Shown here piece after piece: positions 27,457 through 36,779 of a stretch of 64,000 nucleotides of DNA. The position numbers were made by a program, and so were the translations under genes. Source of the stretch: Mycobacterium sp. MYCO198283 (GTDB lineage Bacteria > Actinomycetota > Actinomycetes > Mycobacteriales > Mycobacteriaceae); the NCBI RefSeq assembly GCF_021213805.1, contig NZ_JAJQJI010000002.1, positions 372,001 through 436,000 of the forward strand. Reading direction: 5' to 3'. The notes under the pieces are model-generated. The model saw only the letters and a program-made list of their open reading frames with translations, searched no databases and was not told the origin of the DNA. How positions within the stretch are numbered: position 1 is the stretch's first letter; every line of letters begins with the position of its first letter.

Positions 27457-27482
27457 AAAACTTCGTTCGAAGGAGCCCGCCG

Positions 27483-29147
27483 GTGTCTGACACCCGCTCC
27501 GAGCCCGATCAGGATATCGACCCGGCGCTCGCCGCCCTGTCACCGCGGGCGCGGACCTGGCTGCTGATCGTCGCCTGCCTGGGCGTGTCGACGGTCATCT
27601 CCTCGATGGTGGCGCTCAACACGGCGCTGCCCGACATCGCGCGCCAGACCTCGGCCACCCAATCCCAGCTGACCTGGGTGGTCGACGGCTACACGCTCGT
27701 GCTGGCCTGTCTGCTGCTGCCGGCGGGCGCGCTGGGCGACCGCTACGGCCGGCGCGGGGCGCTGCTGACGGGCCTGGCCATCTTCACGGCCGCCTCCGCC
27801 GCACCCTTGGTCTTCGACAGCCCGTTGCAGCTCATCGCGGCCCGGGCGGTCGCCGGGGCGGGCGCGGCGTTTGTGATGCCGGCGACGCTGTCGCTGCTGA
27901 CGGCGGCGTATTCGAAGGCCGATCGCAACAAGGCGGTGGGAATCTGGGCGGGTGTCGCCGGCTCCGGCGCGATCTCCGGATTCCTGGTGACCGGCGTGCT
28001 GCTGCACTTCTTCGGCTGGCAGTCGATCTTCGTCGCGTTCGCCGCGGCCGGGGTCGGCCTGTTCGCGCTCACCTGCACGGTGTCGTCGTCGCGCGACTCC
28101 GAGGCCGCCCCGCTCGACTGGCCGGGCGCGGTGCTGATCGGCGCGGCGGTCGCGGTGTTCGTCTTCGGCACCGTCGAGGCGCCGGCGCGCGGCTGGACGC
28201 ATCCGCTGGTGTGGGGCTGCATGGCCGGCGGGGTGGCGTTGACCGCCGTCTTCGCGGTGGTGCAATTGCGCCGCCGCCACCCGCTGCTTGACGTGCGGTT
28301 GTTCGCCCGGCCCGACTTCGCCACCGGATCGCTCGGCGTCACGTTCCTGTTCTTCGGCAACTTCGGGTTCTTCTACGTCGTCATGCAGTACATGCAGCTG
28401 GTGATGGGTTACAGCGCGCTGATGACCGCGGTGGCACTGGTGCCGCTGGCCCTTCCGGTGCTGGTGCTCAGCGCCGCGCTGCCCCTGTGGCTTCCCCGCA
28501 TCGGGTTGCGGCTCTCCACGGCGCTCGGGCTGGCGCTCATCGCCGTCAGCCTGGTGTCGCTGCGCGTCCTCGACATCGGCTCGCCCTACCTCGACCTGAT
28601 GTGGCCGCTGCTCATCATGAGTGCGGGCATCGGCCTGTGCACCGCACCGACCACCTCGGCGATCATGAACGCCGCACCGGACGAGAAGCAGGGCGTCGCC
28701 TCCGCGGTCAACGACACCACCCGCGAAGTGGGTGCGGCACTCGGGATCGCGGTCGCGGGCTCCGTGCTGGCGGCCCGCTACGAAGACGTCCTGGCACCGC
28801 AGCTGGGTGCCATCCCCGAGCCTGCGCGTCAGCCGGCGCTGAATTCGCTGGCCGAAGGTCTCGGCGCCGCAGCACAATTGGGACCGCAGGGACCCCAGCT
28901 GGCCGAGTTGGCACAGCGCGCCTTTCTGGACGCCATGGATTCCTCGCTGCTGATGCTGGCGATCGTGCTCGGTGCCGCCTCGGTGGTGGTCGCCGTCATA
29001 TCACCCGGCCGTGACGGCCGGCAGTGGCGGCCCGTGCGGCGGCTGCGGGCGGCAGGTGCCGACGGCTCAGCCGGCGACGAACCCGGCGATGCGGTGGGCG
29101 GCCATCACGATGGTGGCGTGCACGCCGCGGCCGGTGATCGCCGGTAG
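27483..29147 (+). CDS. MFS drug exporter, DHA2 (EmrB/QacA, 14-helix) family
   Basis: 554 residues from GTG 27483, with AAGGAG seven bases upstream. Fourteen predicted helices begin at WLLIVACLGVSTVISSMVAL. Motif A (GDRYGRRGAL) lies in loop 2-3 and a motif-C-like WAGVAGSGAISGFLVTG in helix 5, as in proton-driven multidrug antiporters. VNDTTREVGAALGIAVAGS is the usual late DHA2 signature. The last 25 residues (GADGSAGDEPGDAVGGHHDG...) are hydrophilic and lie entirely within the 81-base overlap with the convergent mftG gene, so they may be a passive read-through tail. Confidence 0.9.
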   Translation: MSDTRSEPDQDIDPALAALSPRARTWLLIVACLGVSTVISSMVALNTALPDIARQTSATQSQLTWVVDGYTLVLACLLLPAGALGDRYGRRGALLTGLAIFTAASAAPLVFDSPLQLIAARAVAGAGAAFVMPATLSLLTAAYSKADRNKAVGIWAGVAGSGAISGFLVTGVLLHFFGWQSIFVAFAAAGVGLFALTCTVSSSRDSEAAPLDWPGAVLIGAAVAVFVFGTVEAPARGWTHPLVWGCMAGGVALTAVFAVVQLRRRHPLLDVRLFARPDFATGSLGVTFLFFGNFGFFYVVMQYMQLVMGYSALMTAVALVPLALPVLVLSAALPLWLPRIGLRLSTALGLALIAVSLVSLRVLDIGSPYLDLMWPLLIMSAGIGLCTAPTTSAIMNAAPDEKQGVASAVNDTTREVGAALGIAVAGSVLAARYEDVLAPQLGAIPEPARQPALNSLAEGLGAAAQLGPQGPQLAELAQRAFLDAMDSSLLMLAIVLGAASVVVAVISPGRDGRQWRPVRRLRAAGADGSAGDEPGDAVGGHHDGGVHAAAGDRR

Positions 29148-30491
29148 TACGGAACCGTCTGCCACCCAGACGTTCTCGATTCCGCGGAGCCGGCCGCGGG
29201 GGTCGACGACGGCGTGCGGGTCGCCGTCGACGCCCATCGGCGCGGTGCCGCACAGGTGTTGTGACGTCGACCAGGACGGCTCGCCGACCACCGTCATCCG
29301 CCGGCCGAGCTCGGCGGCCAATGCGCATCCCTCGCGCAGGGCGGTAACGTCGGATGGCGCACTGTCGTAACGGTGTTCGATCCGGGGCGGTGCGTCCGGA
29401 TCCGCCGAGCGCAGCGCGACGCGGCCCCGCGACGCGGGGTGCATGACCGCGACGCCGAGGTGCGGCCAGTCCGGCCGGCCCGTGCCGCCGTCGCCCACCA
29501 TGGCGACGAAACCGCCGGTGTAGGGCCGTATTTCGACATCTGCAGTGCTGAGCACCACCTCCAGGACGGGCCGACCGGTTCGGGTGCGCCACTGCGTGGG
29601 CATCACCCACTCCGGATGGTCGCTGGTGCGCTGCCCGACCGCCAGCGCGGTGTGGCACTCGACGCCCACCGCAGCGAGCGCCGCCGGATCGCCCACCCCG
29701 GAGAGCAGCAGCAGCTGCGCGGTGGCGATGGCGCCCGCGGTGAGCACGAAGCGGTCTGCGGTGCGGTACTGCCCGCCGGCCGGCCCGTCGACCTCGACCC
29801 CCACCGCCCGGCCCCCGCGGAACCGCAGCCGCCGGACCCGGGACTCGCTGGCCAGCCGCAGGTTCGGCCGGCTCAGCGCCGGTGTGAGGAACGCCGCGCC
29901 GGGTCCCATGCGCCTGCCGTCGACGACGTTCAGCGGCACGGCGCCGATCCCGGTCGGCAGGTCCGGGCCGCCGGCGTTGAGGTCCGCCAACCACGGGTAT
30001 CCCGCAGCCGTTGCCGCCGACACGAAATCCGCTGTGCCGCCTTCGAAGCCGGATGTCCGCCGCACGGTGATGGGTCCGGTGGTGCCGTGCGGCGGCTGCG
30101 GGAAGTCGAGGTCGGTCTCGATGGCGGCGAACGCCGGAACCACCTCGGCCCACGACCACCCGGGTAGGCGCCAGCCGTCGAAGTCGGCCGGGAGCCCGTG
30201 GCAGAAGTAGCCGCCGTTGACCGCGCCGGAGCCACCGGCCACGGCGCCCCGGACGATCGCGGAGCGGCGCGGGGGGTGCTCGGTGAGGGTGGTCTCGTAG
30301 CGCTGCACCAGCCGGCTCGCCGCCCCGACGGGCAGCACGGTGGCGTCGGCGATCAGCGCCCCGACGCCCGGATCGGTGGGCGCCGGACCGGCCTCGAGCA
30401 CCGTGACGGCGCACGACAGGTCCGCCGACAACCGTTCGGCCACGACCGATCCGGCGCTGCCGGCCCCGATCACCAGGACGTCGCTGTGCAC
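29067..30491 (-). CDS. mftG: Mycofactocin system GMC-family oxidoreductase MftG
   Basis: 474 residues from GTG 30491. It begins VHSDVLVIGAGSAGSVVAER, an FAD-binding GxGxxG Rossmann motif, followed by the GMC signature IVRGAVAGGSGAVNGGYF and the C-terminal HLCGTAPMG ... WVADGSVLPAITGRGVHAT with the active-site histidine region. MftG is known from mycobacterial work to regenerate oxidised mycofactocin by passing electrons from mycofactocinol to the respiratory chain, for instance during ethanol oxidation. It follows mftF after four bases. Its 3' end overlaps the convergent MFS gene by 81 bases. Confidence 0.93.
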   Translation of the reverse strand: MHSDVLVIGAGSAGSVVAERLSADLSCAVTVLEAGPAPTDPGVGALIADATVLPVGAASRLVQRYETTLTEHPPRRSAIVRGAVAGGSGAVNGGYFCHGLPADFDGWRLPGWSWAEVVPAFAAIETDLDFPQPPHGTTGPITVRRTSGFEGGTADFVSAATAAGYPWLADLNAGGPDLPTGIGAVPLNVVDGRRMGPGAAFLTPALSRPNLRLASESRVRRLRFRGGRAVGVEVDGPAGGQYRTADRFVLTAGAIATAQLLLLSGVGDPAALAAVGVECHTALAVGQRTSDHPEWVMPTQWRTRTGRPVLEVVLSTADVEIRPYTGGFVAMVGDGGTGRPDWPHLGVAVMHPASRGRVALRSADPDAPPRIEHRYDSAPSDVTALREGCALAAELGRRMTVVGEPSWSTSQHLCGTAPMGVDGDPHAVVDPRGRLRGIENVWVADGSVLPAITGRGVHATIVMAAHRIAGFVAG

Positions 30492-30495
30492 GGAC

Positions 30496-31908
30496 TCAGG
30501 TGGTGACCTGCGGCCGCAGCGGGCCGAGGCTGCGCTCGCCCGCCACACCGGCCCAGAGCCCGGCGCCGTAGGCGAGGTCGTCGAGCCGCTTCAGCACCAG
30601 GTAGGGCAGCACGCCGATGCGCTGCTGGGCGTCGTCGGCTTTGCCGTAGCGGGTGAGCCAGTCCGCCACCCCGTCCGCGATGGCCGCGACGATCACCACG
30701 TGCCGGCAGCGCCGCGACAGCAGCGCGGCCAACAGCGCCAGCGGCCAGTAGGCGCGGCACAACGCCGACGCGAACTGCAGCGCCGATTGGCCCAGCCCCC
30801 GCAGCGCGACGGTGAGGACGTCACGGGCGCTGGTGTCCGCACCGGCCATGGCCGCCGCGATCCGGCCGGCCGCCCAGCCGGCCAGCACCAGCGACGCGAG
30901 GTAGCCGAGGGCCGAACCGATCGCCATCAGCAGCCACGCGCCGAGCATCGGGGCCGACATCAGCAGCGGCGCCGTCTTGTCGGGGTGGCGCCGCGCCAGC
31001 GGTGCGGCGGACCGCCCGTAGAAGGCTCTGCGACGCAACCACTCCCACAGCTGGGTGCGGTGATCGTGCGCCACCAGCGCGATCGGCTCGTAGCGCATCC
31101 GGGCGCCCGCCTCGACCAACCGCCAGCACAGGTCGACGTCTTCGCCGCAGTGCAGCGTCTCGTCGAAGCCGCCGACGTCCCGCAGCGCCGAGCAGCGGCA
31201 GATGATGGCGGCGCTCGGGACATAAGACACCGGGCCGTAGGGCACGACCGGTGCTTCCCGGCGGCCGAGGTCCAGCGCGCTGCGCACCGACTCGTAGCGG
31301 GCCACGACCGAGTCCGACGGCGACAGCGCGACGATGCGCGGCGCCACGAGCGCCACCGCGGGATCGGAGAAGTGGCCCAGCAGCGCCTCGAGCCAGCCGC
31401 GCCGCGGCACCACGTCGGAGTCCAGGAAGGCCACGAATTGCGTTGCGCAGGCGGCAAGTCCGGTGTTACGGGCGGCGGCCGGGCCGCGCCGCTGGTCGTG
31501 GCGGATGATGGTGAGATCGCAGGTGCAGCCGGCGAAGTCGGCGTCGGTGAGCGGTATCCGTGAGCCGTCGTCGACCACCACGACCCGCAGGCCGCGCAGC
31601 GACGACACCAGCCGGCTGACGCCGAACGCGTTGTCGCACACCGGGATCACGACGGTGACGTCGAGGTGCGACGGCCCCGACGTCGGTCGCGGATGGGCCA
31701 CCGTGGCGTCGAGCAGCGTGCGGGCCAGCTGGGCGCTGCGCGCATCGTGGACCTCGAGCCGGCCGCCGTCGAGCATCGACTGCGCAGCGGGCGCGAGCCG
31801 CAGCAACCGGGTGGGCGAACCGCCGAGCAGCGCCGCGCCGGCACCGAGCACCCGGACCCGGCGGTCGACCTGTACCGCGAAACCGTCGGGCAGTCGTGGC
31901 TGCGTCAT
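30496..31908 (-). CDS. mftF: Mycofactocin glycosyltransferase MftF
   Basis: 470 residues. A short N-terminal domain precedes a GT2 fold with [31 protein letters not shown] (DxD-type metal site), [19 protein letters not shown] and a membrane-associated C-terminal third. MftF is known to build the oligo-beta-1,4-glucan chain on mycofactocin. ATG 31908 overlaps the mftE stop by four bases (ATGA). Confidence 0.95.
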   Translation of the reverse strand: MTQPRLPDGFAVQVDRRVRVLGAGAALLGGSPTRLLRLAPAAQSMLDGGRLEVHDARSAQLARTLLDATVAHPRPTSGPSHLDVTVVIPVCDNAFGVSRLVSSLRGLRVVVVDDGSRIPLTDADFAGCTCDLTIIRHDQRRGPAAARNTGLAACATQFVAFLDSDVVPRRGWLEALLGHFSDPAVALVAPRIVALSPSDSVVARYESVRSALDLGRREAPVVPYGPVSYVPSAAIICRCSALRDVGGFDETLHCGEDVDLCWRLVEAGARMRYEPIALVAHDHRTQLWEWLRRRAFYGRSAAPLARRHPDKTAPLLMSAPMLGAWLLMAIGSALGYLASLVLAGWAAGRIAAAMAGADTSARDVLTVALRGLGQSALQFASALCRAYWPLALLAALLSRRCRHVVIVAAIADGVADWLTRYGKADDAQQRIGVLPYLVLKRLDDLAYGAGLWAGVAGERSLGPLRPQVTT

Positions 31909-32648
31909 CTCAGCCTCCCGTCGTCCGCCGGCTGCCAGCGCTCGATCGCCCGCACGCAGCCGTCGACCATGTCCGCGAAGATCCGCTCCCCCGCGGCCGC
32001 GCTCGCCGTGGTCGGATCCCCCAGCACTCCCACCTCGCTGACCGCGAGCAGCCCGCCCCGCCGCATCCGGGGCATCAGCTCCGCCAGCGGCGCCAGGTTT
32101 CCCGGCTGCCACTCCTGCACCCGGACGGCAGCCGGCGAAAGGTGCAGCAGCAGCGACGTTTCCGTGTGTCCGGCATGCGCGTCGGCATCGGGCGTCCAGC
32201 ATGCGCACCAGCCGGCGTCGCGGCCTTCCGCGCGCAGCGTCGCGCAGGCTTGCCGCAGCGCGCTCACGTTTCCGCCATGACCGTTGACGAAGGCCAGCCG
32301 ACCCGCCCAGCGCAGCGCCGATCTGCCGTATTCGACGAGCAGCGAGCACAGCGCCACCGTACCGATCGAAACGGTGCCAGCAAAGCCCTCGTGCTCTCCG
32401 CTCGCCCCGTAGTTGATTGTCGGGGCAAGCAGGTGATCGCCCGCGGGCAGCCGGTCGACCGCCGCGTCCGCGACCGCCGCGGCGATCACGCAATCGGTGT
32501 CCAGCGGCAGGTGGGGACCGTGCTGCTCGGTGGCGCCCACCGGTATGACCAGTGTCGGCGACGCCGTCCCGAGCTGGCTGGCCGTCGCCCTCCCGAGCTT
32601 CTTGGGAAGGACCACCCGCTGATGGTAAGGCGGATCATTGCCTGGCAC
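31905..32648 (-). CDS. mftE: Mycofactocin peptidase MftE (creatininase family)
   Basis: 247 residues if started at GTG 32648. Creatininase-type metal ligands are visible in [19 protein letters not shown] and [11 protein letters not shown], and in FVNGHGGN and HAGHTETS. MftE cleaves the MftC-modified precursor to release the C-terminal Val-Tyr-derived core (AHDP). The start is uncertain: GTG 32648 gives [13 protein letters not shown], aligned with the remembered M. tuberculosis N-terminus, but it lies inside a palindrome (32641-32654) and lacks a clear ribosome-binding site. GTG 32615 is an alternative. Confidence 0.92.
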   Translation of the reverse strand: MPGNDPPYHQRVVLPKKLGRATASQLGTASPTLVIPVGATEQHGPHLPLDTDCVIAAAVADAAVDRLPAGDHLLAPTINYGASGEHEGFAGTVSIGTVALCSLLVEYGRSALRWAGRLAFVNGHGGNVSALRQACATLRAEGRDAGWCACWTPDADAHAGHTETSLLLHLSPAAVRVQEWQPGNLAPLAELMPRMRRGGLLAVSEVGVLGDPTTASAAAGERIFADMVDGCVRAIERWQPADDGRLR

Positions 32649-32673
32649 GCCAGGAGTTGACGGAATCCGTCAA
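32641..32673. promoter_or_regulatory. Two adjacent perfect palindromes between mftD and mftE
   Basis: TTGACGGAATCCGTCAA (32657-32673, 7-3-7) and CCTGGCACGCCAGG (32641-32654, 6-2-6) sit side by side at the start of mftE, within the only sizeable gap of the mft operon. They could be a regulator operator for an internal promoter, or RNA hairpins controlling mftE translation. Confidence 0.55.
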
Positions 32674-32705
32674 ATCAAAGTCGCTGTCAGCTAATCACGA
32701 CCGCG

Positions 32706-33887
32706 TCATTCCGCCGGGACGCCCAGCGCCCGGACGAAATCGGGCGGCACGACGACGTCCTGCGGCCCCAGGTCGGCAATGGCCGCCTTTCCCAGCCCCA
32801 TCAGCGCCGAGTCGATGCCGCCACGCAGCACGTCGAGCACGTTCTCGACGCCGGCCTGGCCGTTGGCCGCCAGGCCCCACAGGTAGGCACGCCCGATCAT
32901 CACCGCCCGCGCACCGAGCGCCACGGCCTTGATGACGTCGCTGCCGCGGCGGATGCCGCCGTCGAGCAGCACCTCCACCTGGTCCCCGACGGCGTCGGCG
33001 ATGGCCGGCAGCGCGCGGATGGACGCCGGGGTGCCGTCGAGGTTGTTGCCGCCGTGATTGGAGACCGAGATCGCGGTGCAGCCGGCGTCGACCGCCCGCT
33101 TCGCGTCGTCGACGCGCATGACGCCCTTGAGCATGAACGGGCCGCCCCACAGCTCGCGCAGCCAGGCGATGTCCTCCCAGGTGGGCGGCGGGGTGCTCAT
33201 CCACTCGCCGTAGGCGGCGAAGAACGGCGGACCGGCCTCGCCGCGCGCGGCCTGATTGGGCACCCGCAGGGTCGGCGGCCGCATGGTCTTGGCCCACTGG
33301 AACAGCCAGCCGGGCCGCGTCAGGCCGATCGGCATCATCCGCACCGCGGTCCTGGCGTTCATCTCCGCCGGGACCTTGGGGCTCCCCCAGTCCCGGCCGT
33401 GCGAGAAGCTCCAGTCGGTGGTGACGATGAGGCCGACGGCGCCGGCCGCGCGCGCCCGCTCCACCCGGGCGGCGATCGCGTCGCGGCCGCCGAGCCAGTA
33501 GATCTGGAAGAACAGCTTGGGATTCGCCGCGATGACCTCTTCGATCGGTTTGCTCGCGAACGACGACAGTCCCATCGCGGTGCCCCGCGCGGCGGCGGCG
33601 CGCGCGACGGCCACCTCACCGTCGGGGTGCACGGCCTGTACCCCGGTGGGCGAGATCAGCACCGGTAGCGAGATCTCCTGCCCCATCACGGTTGTCGCCA
33701 TGTCGCGCTTCTCGAGCGCGCCGATGACGTGCGGCGCGAAGCCGAGTTCGCTGAAAGCGTCGACGTTGTCGGCGACGGTGATGCCGCGCTCGCTGGCGGC
33801 GAGCAGCGAGGAGTACACCGGTGCGGGCAGCCGCCGCTTGGCCCGCTGCTGCGCGAAAGCGACTGTCTCGAACCATTTGTCGGCCAT
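32706..33887 (-). CDS. mftD: Mycofactocin oxidase MftD (FMN-dependent alpha-hydroxyacid oxidase family)
   Basis: 393 residues from ATG 33887. The TIM-barrel FMN family signature SNHGGNNLDG contains the catalytic histidine, followed by DGGIRRGSDVIKAVALGARAVMIGRAYLWGL for phosphate binding. MftD deaminates the AHDP intermediate to give the redox-active dicarbonyl premycofactocin; older annotation as L-lactate dehydrogenase lldD1 reflects the family only. It starts two bases after the mftC stop. Confidence 0.95.
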   Translation of the reverse strand: MADKWFETVAFAQQRAKRRLPAPVYSSLLAASERGITVADNVDAFSELGFAPHVIGALEKRDMATTVMGQEISLPVLISPTGVQAVHPDGEVAVARAAAARGTAMGLSSFASKPIEEVIAANPKLFFQIYWLGGRDAIAARVERARAAGAVGLIVTTDWSFSHGRDWGSPKVPAEMNARTAVRMMPIGLTRPGWLFQWAKTMRPPTLRVPNQAARGEAGPPFFAAYGEWMSTPPPTWEDIAWLRELWGGPFMLKGVMRVDDAKRAVDAGCTAISVSNHGGNNLDGTPASIRALPAIADAVGDQVEVLLDGGIRRGSDVIKAVALGARAVMIGRAYLWGLAANGQAGVENVLDVLRGGIDSALMGLGKAAIADLGPQDVVVPPDFVRALGVPAE

Positions 33888-33889
33888 GA

Positions 33890-35095
33890 CTACACCGGGC
33901 TTTCGTGACACATGCGCGCCGGCGGAGTGCTCGGCGGGCGGACGGTGAGGGTGAGGGGCACCGGCTCGGCGCGCCGGCGGCCGGTGCGCGAGTGGTCGAC
34001 GCTGGGCTTCGGCTTGTCCCGCTCGCCGGCCAGCGCCGAAGCACCATAGCCCTGAACGCATTCCGGGTCGGGGCCGTCGAGCGGCAGGCCGGTGAAGAAC
34101 TTGGCGGCCATGCAGCCACCCCGGCAGCTGTCGTAGTGTCCGCAGCTGCCGCAGGCGCCCGCGGACTGCGGTGCGCGCAGCTCGGTGAACAGTGGCGAGT
34201 GTTGCCAGACTTCTCCGAAACCGCCGTCGCCTAGCACGTTTCCGGCGAGGAACGTGTCGTGGATGGCGAACGGGCAGGCGTAGACGTCGCCCACCGGGTC
34301 GATCAGGCAGACGACGCGGCCGGCGCCGCACATGTTGAGGCCGGCGAGCGCGCCGGGCGCCCCGAGCGCCGAGAGGTGGAAGAACGAGTCGCCGGTGAGC
34401 ACGTTCTCGCCGTGGCCCACCAGCCAGTCGAACAGCTGGACCTGCTGATCGGCGGTGGGGTGCAGCTCGTCCCACACGTCGGCGCCGCGGCCCGACGGCC
34501 GCAGCCGCGTGATGCGCAGCGTCGCGCCGTAGCGGTCGGCCAGCGCCTTGAACTGGTCGAGCTGGCCGACGTTGTGGCGGGTGACGACCACCGAGATCTT
34601 GGCGTCGGAAAAGCCGGCGGCGGCAAGGTTTTCCAGCGCCCGCACCGCCATGGCGTAGGAGCCGTCGCCGCGCACGGCGTCATTGACCTCGGCCGTCGCG
34701 CCGTCGAGCGAGATCTGCACGTCGACGTAGTCGCTCGCCGCGAGCCGCCGCGCCACGTCCGGGGTGATGCGCACCCCGTTGGTGGAGAACTTCACCCCGA
34801 CGTGGTGTTCGGTCGCGTAGTCGACGAGCTCCCAGAAGTCCGGTCGCACCGTCGGTTCGCCGCCGCCGATGTTCACGTAGAACACCTGCATCCGCTCGAG
34901 CTCGTCGATGATGTCCTTGCACTGCCGGGTGGAGAGCTCCCGCGGATCGCGCTTGCCGGACGCCGAGAGGCAGTGCACGCACGCCAGGTTGCAGGCGTAG
35001 GTGAGCTCCCAGGTGAGGCAGATCGGCGCGTCGAGGCCGTGCTCGAACTGCTCGATGAGGCTGGGGACTGCGGTCGATACCGCTGCAGACGTCAT
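33890..35095 (-). CDS. mftC: Mycofactocin radical SAM maturase MftC
   Basis: 401 residues. The radical-SAM cluster motif is CNLACVHC (C35, C39, C42). The C-terminal SPASM-type domain has CGAGRVVCLIDPVGDVYACP and CGSCGHYDSCRGGC for two auxiliary clusters. With MftB it oxidatively decarboxylates the C-terminal tyrosine of MftA and then forms a carbon-carbon bond between the last Val and Tyr. ATG 35095 overlaps the mftB stop (ATGA). Confidence 0.97.
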   Translation of the reverse strand: MTSAAVSTAVPSLIEQFEHGLDAPICLTWELTYACNLACVHCLSASGKRDPRELSTRQCKDIIDELERMQVFYVNIGGGEPTVRPDFWELVDYATEHHVGVKFSTNGVRITPDVARRLAASDYVDVQISLDGATAEVNDAVRGDGSYAMAVRALENLAAAGFSDAKISVVVTRHNVGQLDQFKALADRYGATLRITRLRPSGRGADVWDELHPTADQQVQLFDWLVGHGENVLTGDSFFHLSALGAPGALAGLNMCGAGRVVCLIDPVGDVYACPFAIHDTFLAGNVLGDGGFGEVWQHSPLFTELRAPQSAGACGSCGHYDSCRGGCMAAKFFTGLPLDGPDPECVQGYGASALAGERDKPKPSVDHSRTGRRRAEPVPLTLTVRPPSTPPARMCHESPV

Positions 35096-35427
35096 GGGTT
35101 CTCCTCGCGGACCAGCATCGCGGACTGCGCGAGCATGGCCAGGGCGTGCAGGTAGGGGTGCTGCCGGGCCTCGTCGACGCCGGCCGCCCGCAATGCCGAG
35201 CGGACGTCGGCGTGGTCGGGCAGCGACTGCACCACCGAAAGGATGGTGCGGTTCTTGAGGAACGACAGCTTGCGCGTGCCGAAGTGGTAGAGCAGCGCCC
35301 CGAACGGCTCGGGGCGGACGGCGACCTGCGGGTGCAGGCGCCAGCCGGCGTCCGGGTCGAACGCCACGGCGCAGGGGTCGCCCACCGGCCGAGCGGCGGT
35401 GCCGGCCGGCGCCTGCTGCGCGGGCAC
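35092..35427 (-). CDS. mftB: Mycofactocin precursor-binding chaperone MftB (RRE type)
   Basis: 111 residues from GTG 35427, two bases after the mftA stop. It has the small PqqD-like RiPP recognition fold: FGALLYHFGTRKLSFLKNRT is the characteristic MftB segment, followed by QSLPDHADVRSALRAAG. MftB binds the MftA leader and presents it to MftC. The frame is open for six further codons upstream, but these would overlap mftA. Confidence 0.94.
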   Translation of the reverse strand: MPAQQAPAGTAARPVGDPCAVAFDPDAGWRLHPQVAVRPEPFGALLYHFGTRKLSFLKNRTILSVVQSLPDHADVRSALRAAGVDEARQHPYLHALAMLAQSAMLVREENP

Positions 35428-35429
35428 GG

Positions 35430-35525
35430 TCAGTAGACCCCGCACATGCCGTCGATGGAGACCTCTTCGACGAGGGTCTCGGTGACCAACTCGGCGTCCT
35501 CGTTCACCTGCTGCTGCGGCTCCAT
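35430..35525 (-). CDS. mftA: Mycofactocin precursor peptide MftA
   Basis: A 31-residue peptide from ATG 35525 to TGA 35430, beginning [13 protein letters not shown] and ending SIDGMCGVY. The conserved C-terminal IDGMCGVY is the mycofactocin signature; its final Val-Tyr becomes the redox cofactor core, and the acidic N-terminal part is the leader bound by MftB. It lies two bases before mftB and 86 bases from the divergent mftR. It is short enough to be missed by automatic gene calling. Confidence 0.96.
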   Translation of the reverse strand: MEPQQQVNEDAELVTETLVEEVSIDGMCGVY

Positions 35526-35551
35526 GGCATTGCCTTTCGTTGTGCTGGTCA

Positions 35552-35563
35552 TCACACTTGTGA
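35552..35563. promoter_or_regulatory. Candidate MftR operator
   Basis: TCACACTTGTGA is an inverted repeat (TCACA/TGTGA, two-base spacer) in the 86-base gap between the divergent mftA and mftR genes, where a local TetR-family regulator would be expected to act. The binding site has not been verified here. Confidence 0.5.
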
Positions 35564-35611
35564 CTTGGATCGCAACTTTATGGCATCGGGTGCCGTAACG
35601 GAAGGGGGGAT

Positions 35612-36211
35612 ATGGCCGCCGAGGCCGTGTCGCGGGTTGGGCGGCGCCGTTCGACCACCGGGGACCACATCACCGAGGTCGCCCTGCGGCTGTTCGCGGC
35701 CCGCGGCTTCGACGAGGTCAGCGTCGAGGACGTCGCGCACGCCGCCGGCATCTCGCGACGCACCCTGTTCCGCTACTACCCCTCGAAGAACGCGATCCCG
35801 TGGGGCGAGTTCGACGCGCACCTGCACCACATGCGCACGCTGCTGGCGGCCGTGCCGCCGGCGACGCGCACCGGAGACGCGCTGCGCGAGGCGCTGCTGG
35901 CGTTCAACACCTTCGACCCCTCGCAGACCGCCATCCACCGCGAGCGCATGCGCGTGATCCTGGAAACCACGGCGCTGCAGGCGCATTCGATGACGATGTA
36001 CGCCGGGTGGCGCGAGGTGATCGCCGAGTTCGTCGCGCAACGCGCGGGCCTGAAGGCGACCGACCTCTTGCCGCAGACGGTGGCGTGGACGCTGCTCGGC
36101 GTCGCGCTGTCCGCCTACGGGCACTGGTTGCGCGACGAAACCGTCCCCCTGCCGCAGGCGCTGGGCGACGCGTTCGACGTCGTCCGCCCTGCGCTCGACG
36201 GGCTGGCCTGA
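35612..36211 (+). CDS. mftR: Mycofactocin system TetR-family regulator MftR
   Basis: 199 residues. The N-terminal helix-turn-helix reads [22 protein letters not shown], followed by [15 protein letters not shown], and the ligand domain ends with a TetR-C-like helix set. GGGGG upstream of ATG 35612 is a plausible ribosome-binding site. It is divergent from mftA, as in other mycobacteria. MftR has been reported to repress the mft genes and to respond to long-chain acyl-CoA. Confidence 0.93.
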   Translation: MAAEAVSRVGRRRSTTGDHITEVALRLFAARGFDEVSVEDVAHAAGISRRTLFRYYPSKNAIPWGEFDAHLHHMRTLLAAVPPATRTGDALREALLAFNTFDPSQTAIHRERMRVILETTALQAHSMTMYAGWREVIAEFVAQRAGLKATDLLPQTVAWTLLGVALSAYGHWLRDETVPLPQALGDAFDVVRPALDGLA

Positions 36212-36266
36212 GAGGTATCGCGGAAGAACGCGTCGGAGTTCGGGCCGCTGGGACGACGATAGGGTC

Positions 36267-36779
36267 GTGGGCGCCGAAACCGACCGACCGGAGGCTCCGC
36301 GGGCGCTGCTGGACCTGTACGACGCGGCGCTGCCGACGGTGTACGGCTACTTCGTGCGGCGATGTCCGGACCGGAGCACCGCCGAGGACCTGACCTCCGA
36401 GACGTTCCTGGCGGCGATGGACAGCGCGCGGAAGCCGGATCCGCCGACGATGAGCGTGCCGTGGCTGATCGGGATCGCGCGCCACAAGCTCGCCGACCAC
36501 TACCGGCGCCGGCAACCCCCGCAGCCGGTCGACGAGCTGCCGGAGCCGGCGGATCCGCCCGACACCTGGGACGCCGAGCTCGACCGGATCGTGGCCGAAG
36601 CCGTGCTGGCGCGGCTCGCCGAACCGCACCGGGTGGTGCTGATGCTGCGCTACTTCGACGGCTGCCCGGTGCCCGAGTGCGCGGCGCTGCTCGGCCGGAC
36701 CGTGCACGCCACCGAAGCCCTGCTCGTCCGCGCCCGCCGCGCCTTTCGCGCCCAATACCCGGAGGGAGGTCCGTCATGA
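36267..36779 (+). CDS. ECF-type RNA polymerase sigma factor
   Basis: 170 residues. Sigma region 2 reads LYDAALPTVYGYFVRRCPDRSTAEDLTSETFLAAM and VPWLIGIARHKLADHYRRR; sigma region 4 reads LAEPHRVVLMLRYFDGCPVPECAALLGRTVHATEALLVRARRAF, split here at normal places. GTG 36267 is the likely start. It is four-base coupled (ATGA) to a VOC protein, and no classical transmembrane anti-sigma factor lies nearby. An M. tuberculosis counterpart (Rv0690c region) is likely but was not checked. The regulon is unknown. Confidence 0.85.
   Translation: MGAETDRPEAPRALLDLYDAALPTVYGYFVRRCPDRSTAEDLTSETFLAAMDSARKPDPPTMSVPWLIGIARHKLADHYRRRQPPQPVDELPEPADPPDTWDAELDRIVAEAVLARLAEPHRVVLMLRYFDGCPVPECAALLGRTVHATEALLVRARRAFRAQYPEGGPS

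Noticed and set aside
27540..28877. 445-codon minus-strand frame within the MFS gene
   Set aside because: Gln/Arg/Gly/His-rich translation without motifs, antisense to a clear 14-helix transporter.
30741..31129. Extra small frames within mftF
   Set aside because: They overlap the conserved mftF frame and lack start signals or conserved motifs.
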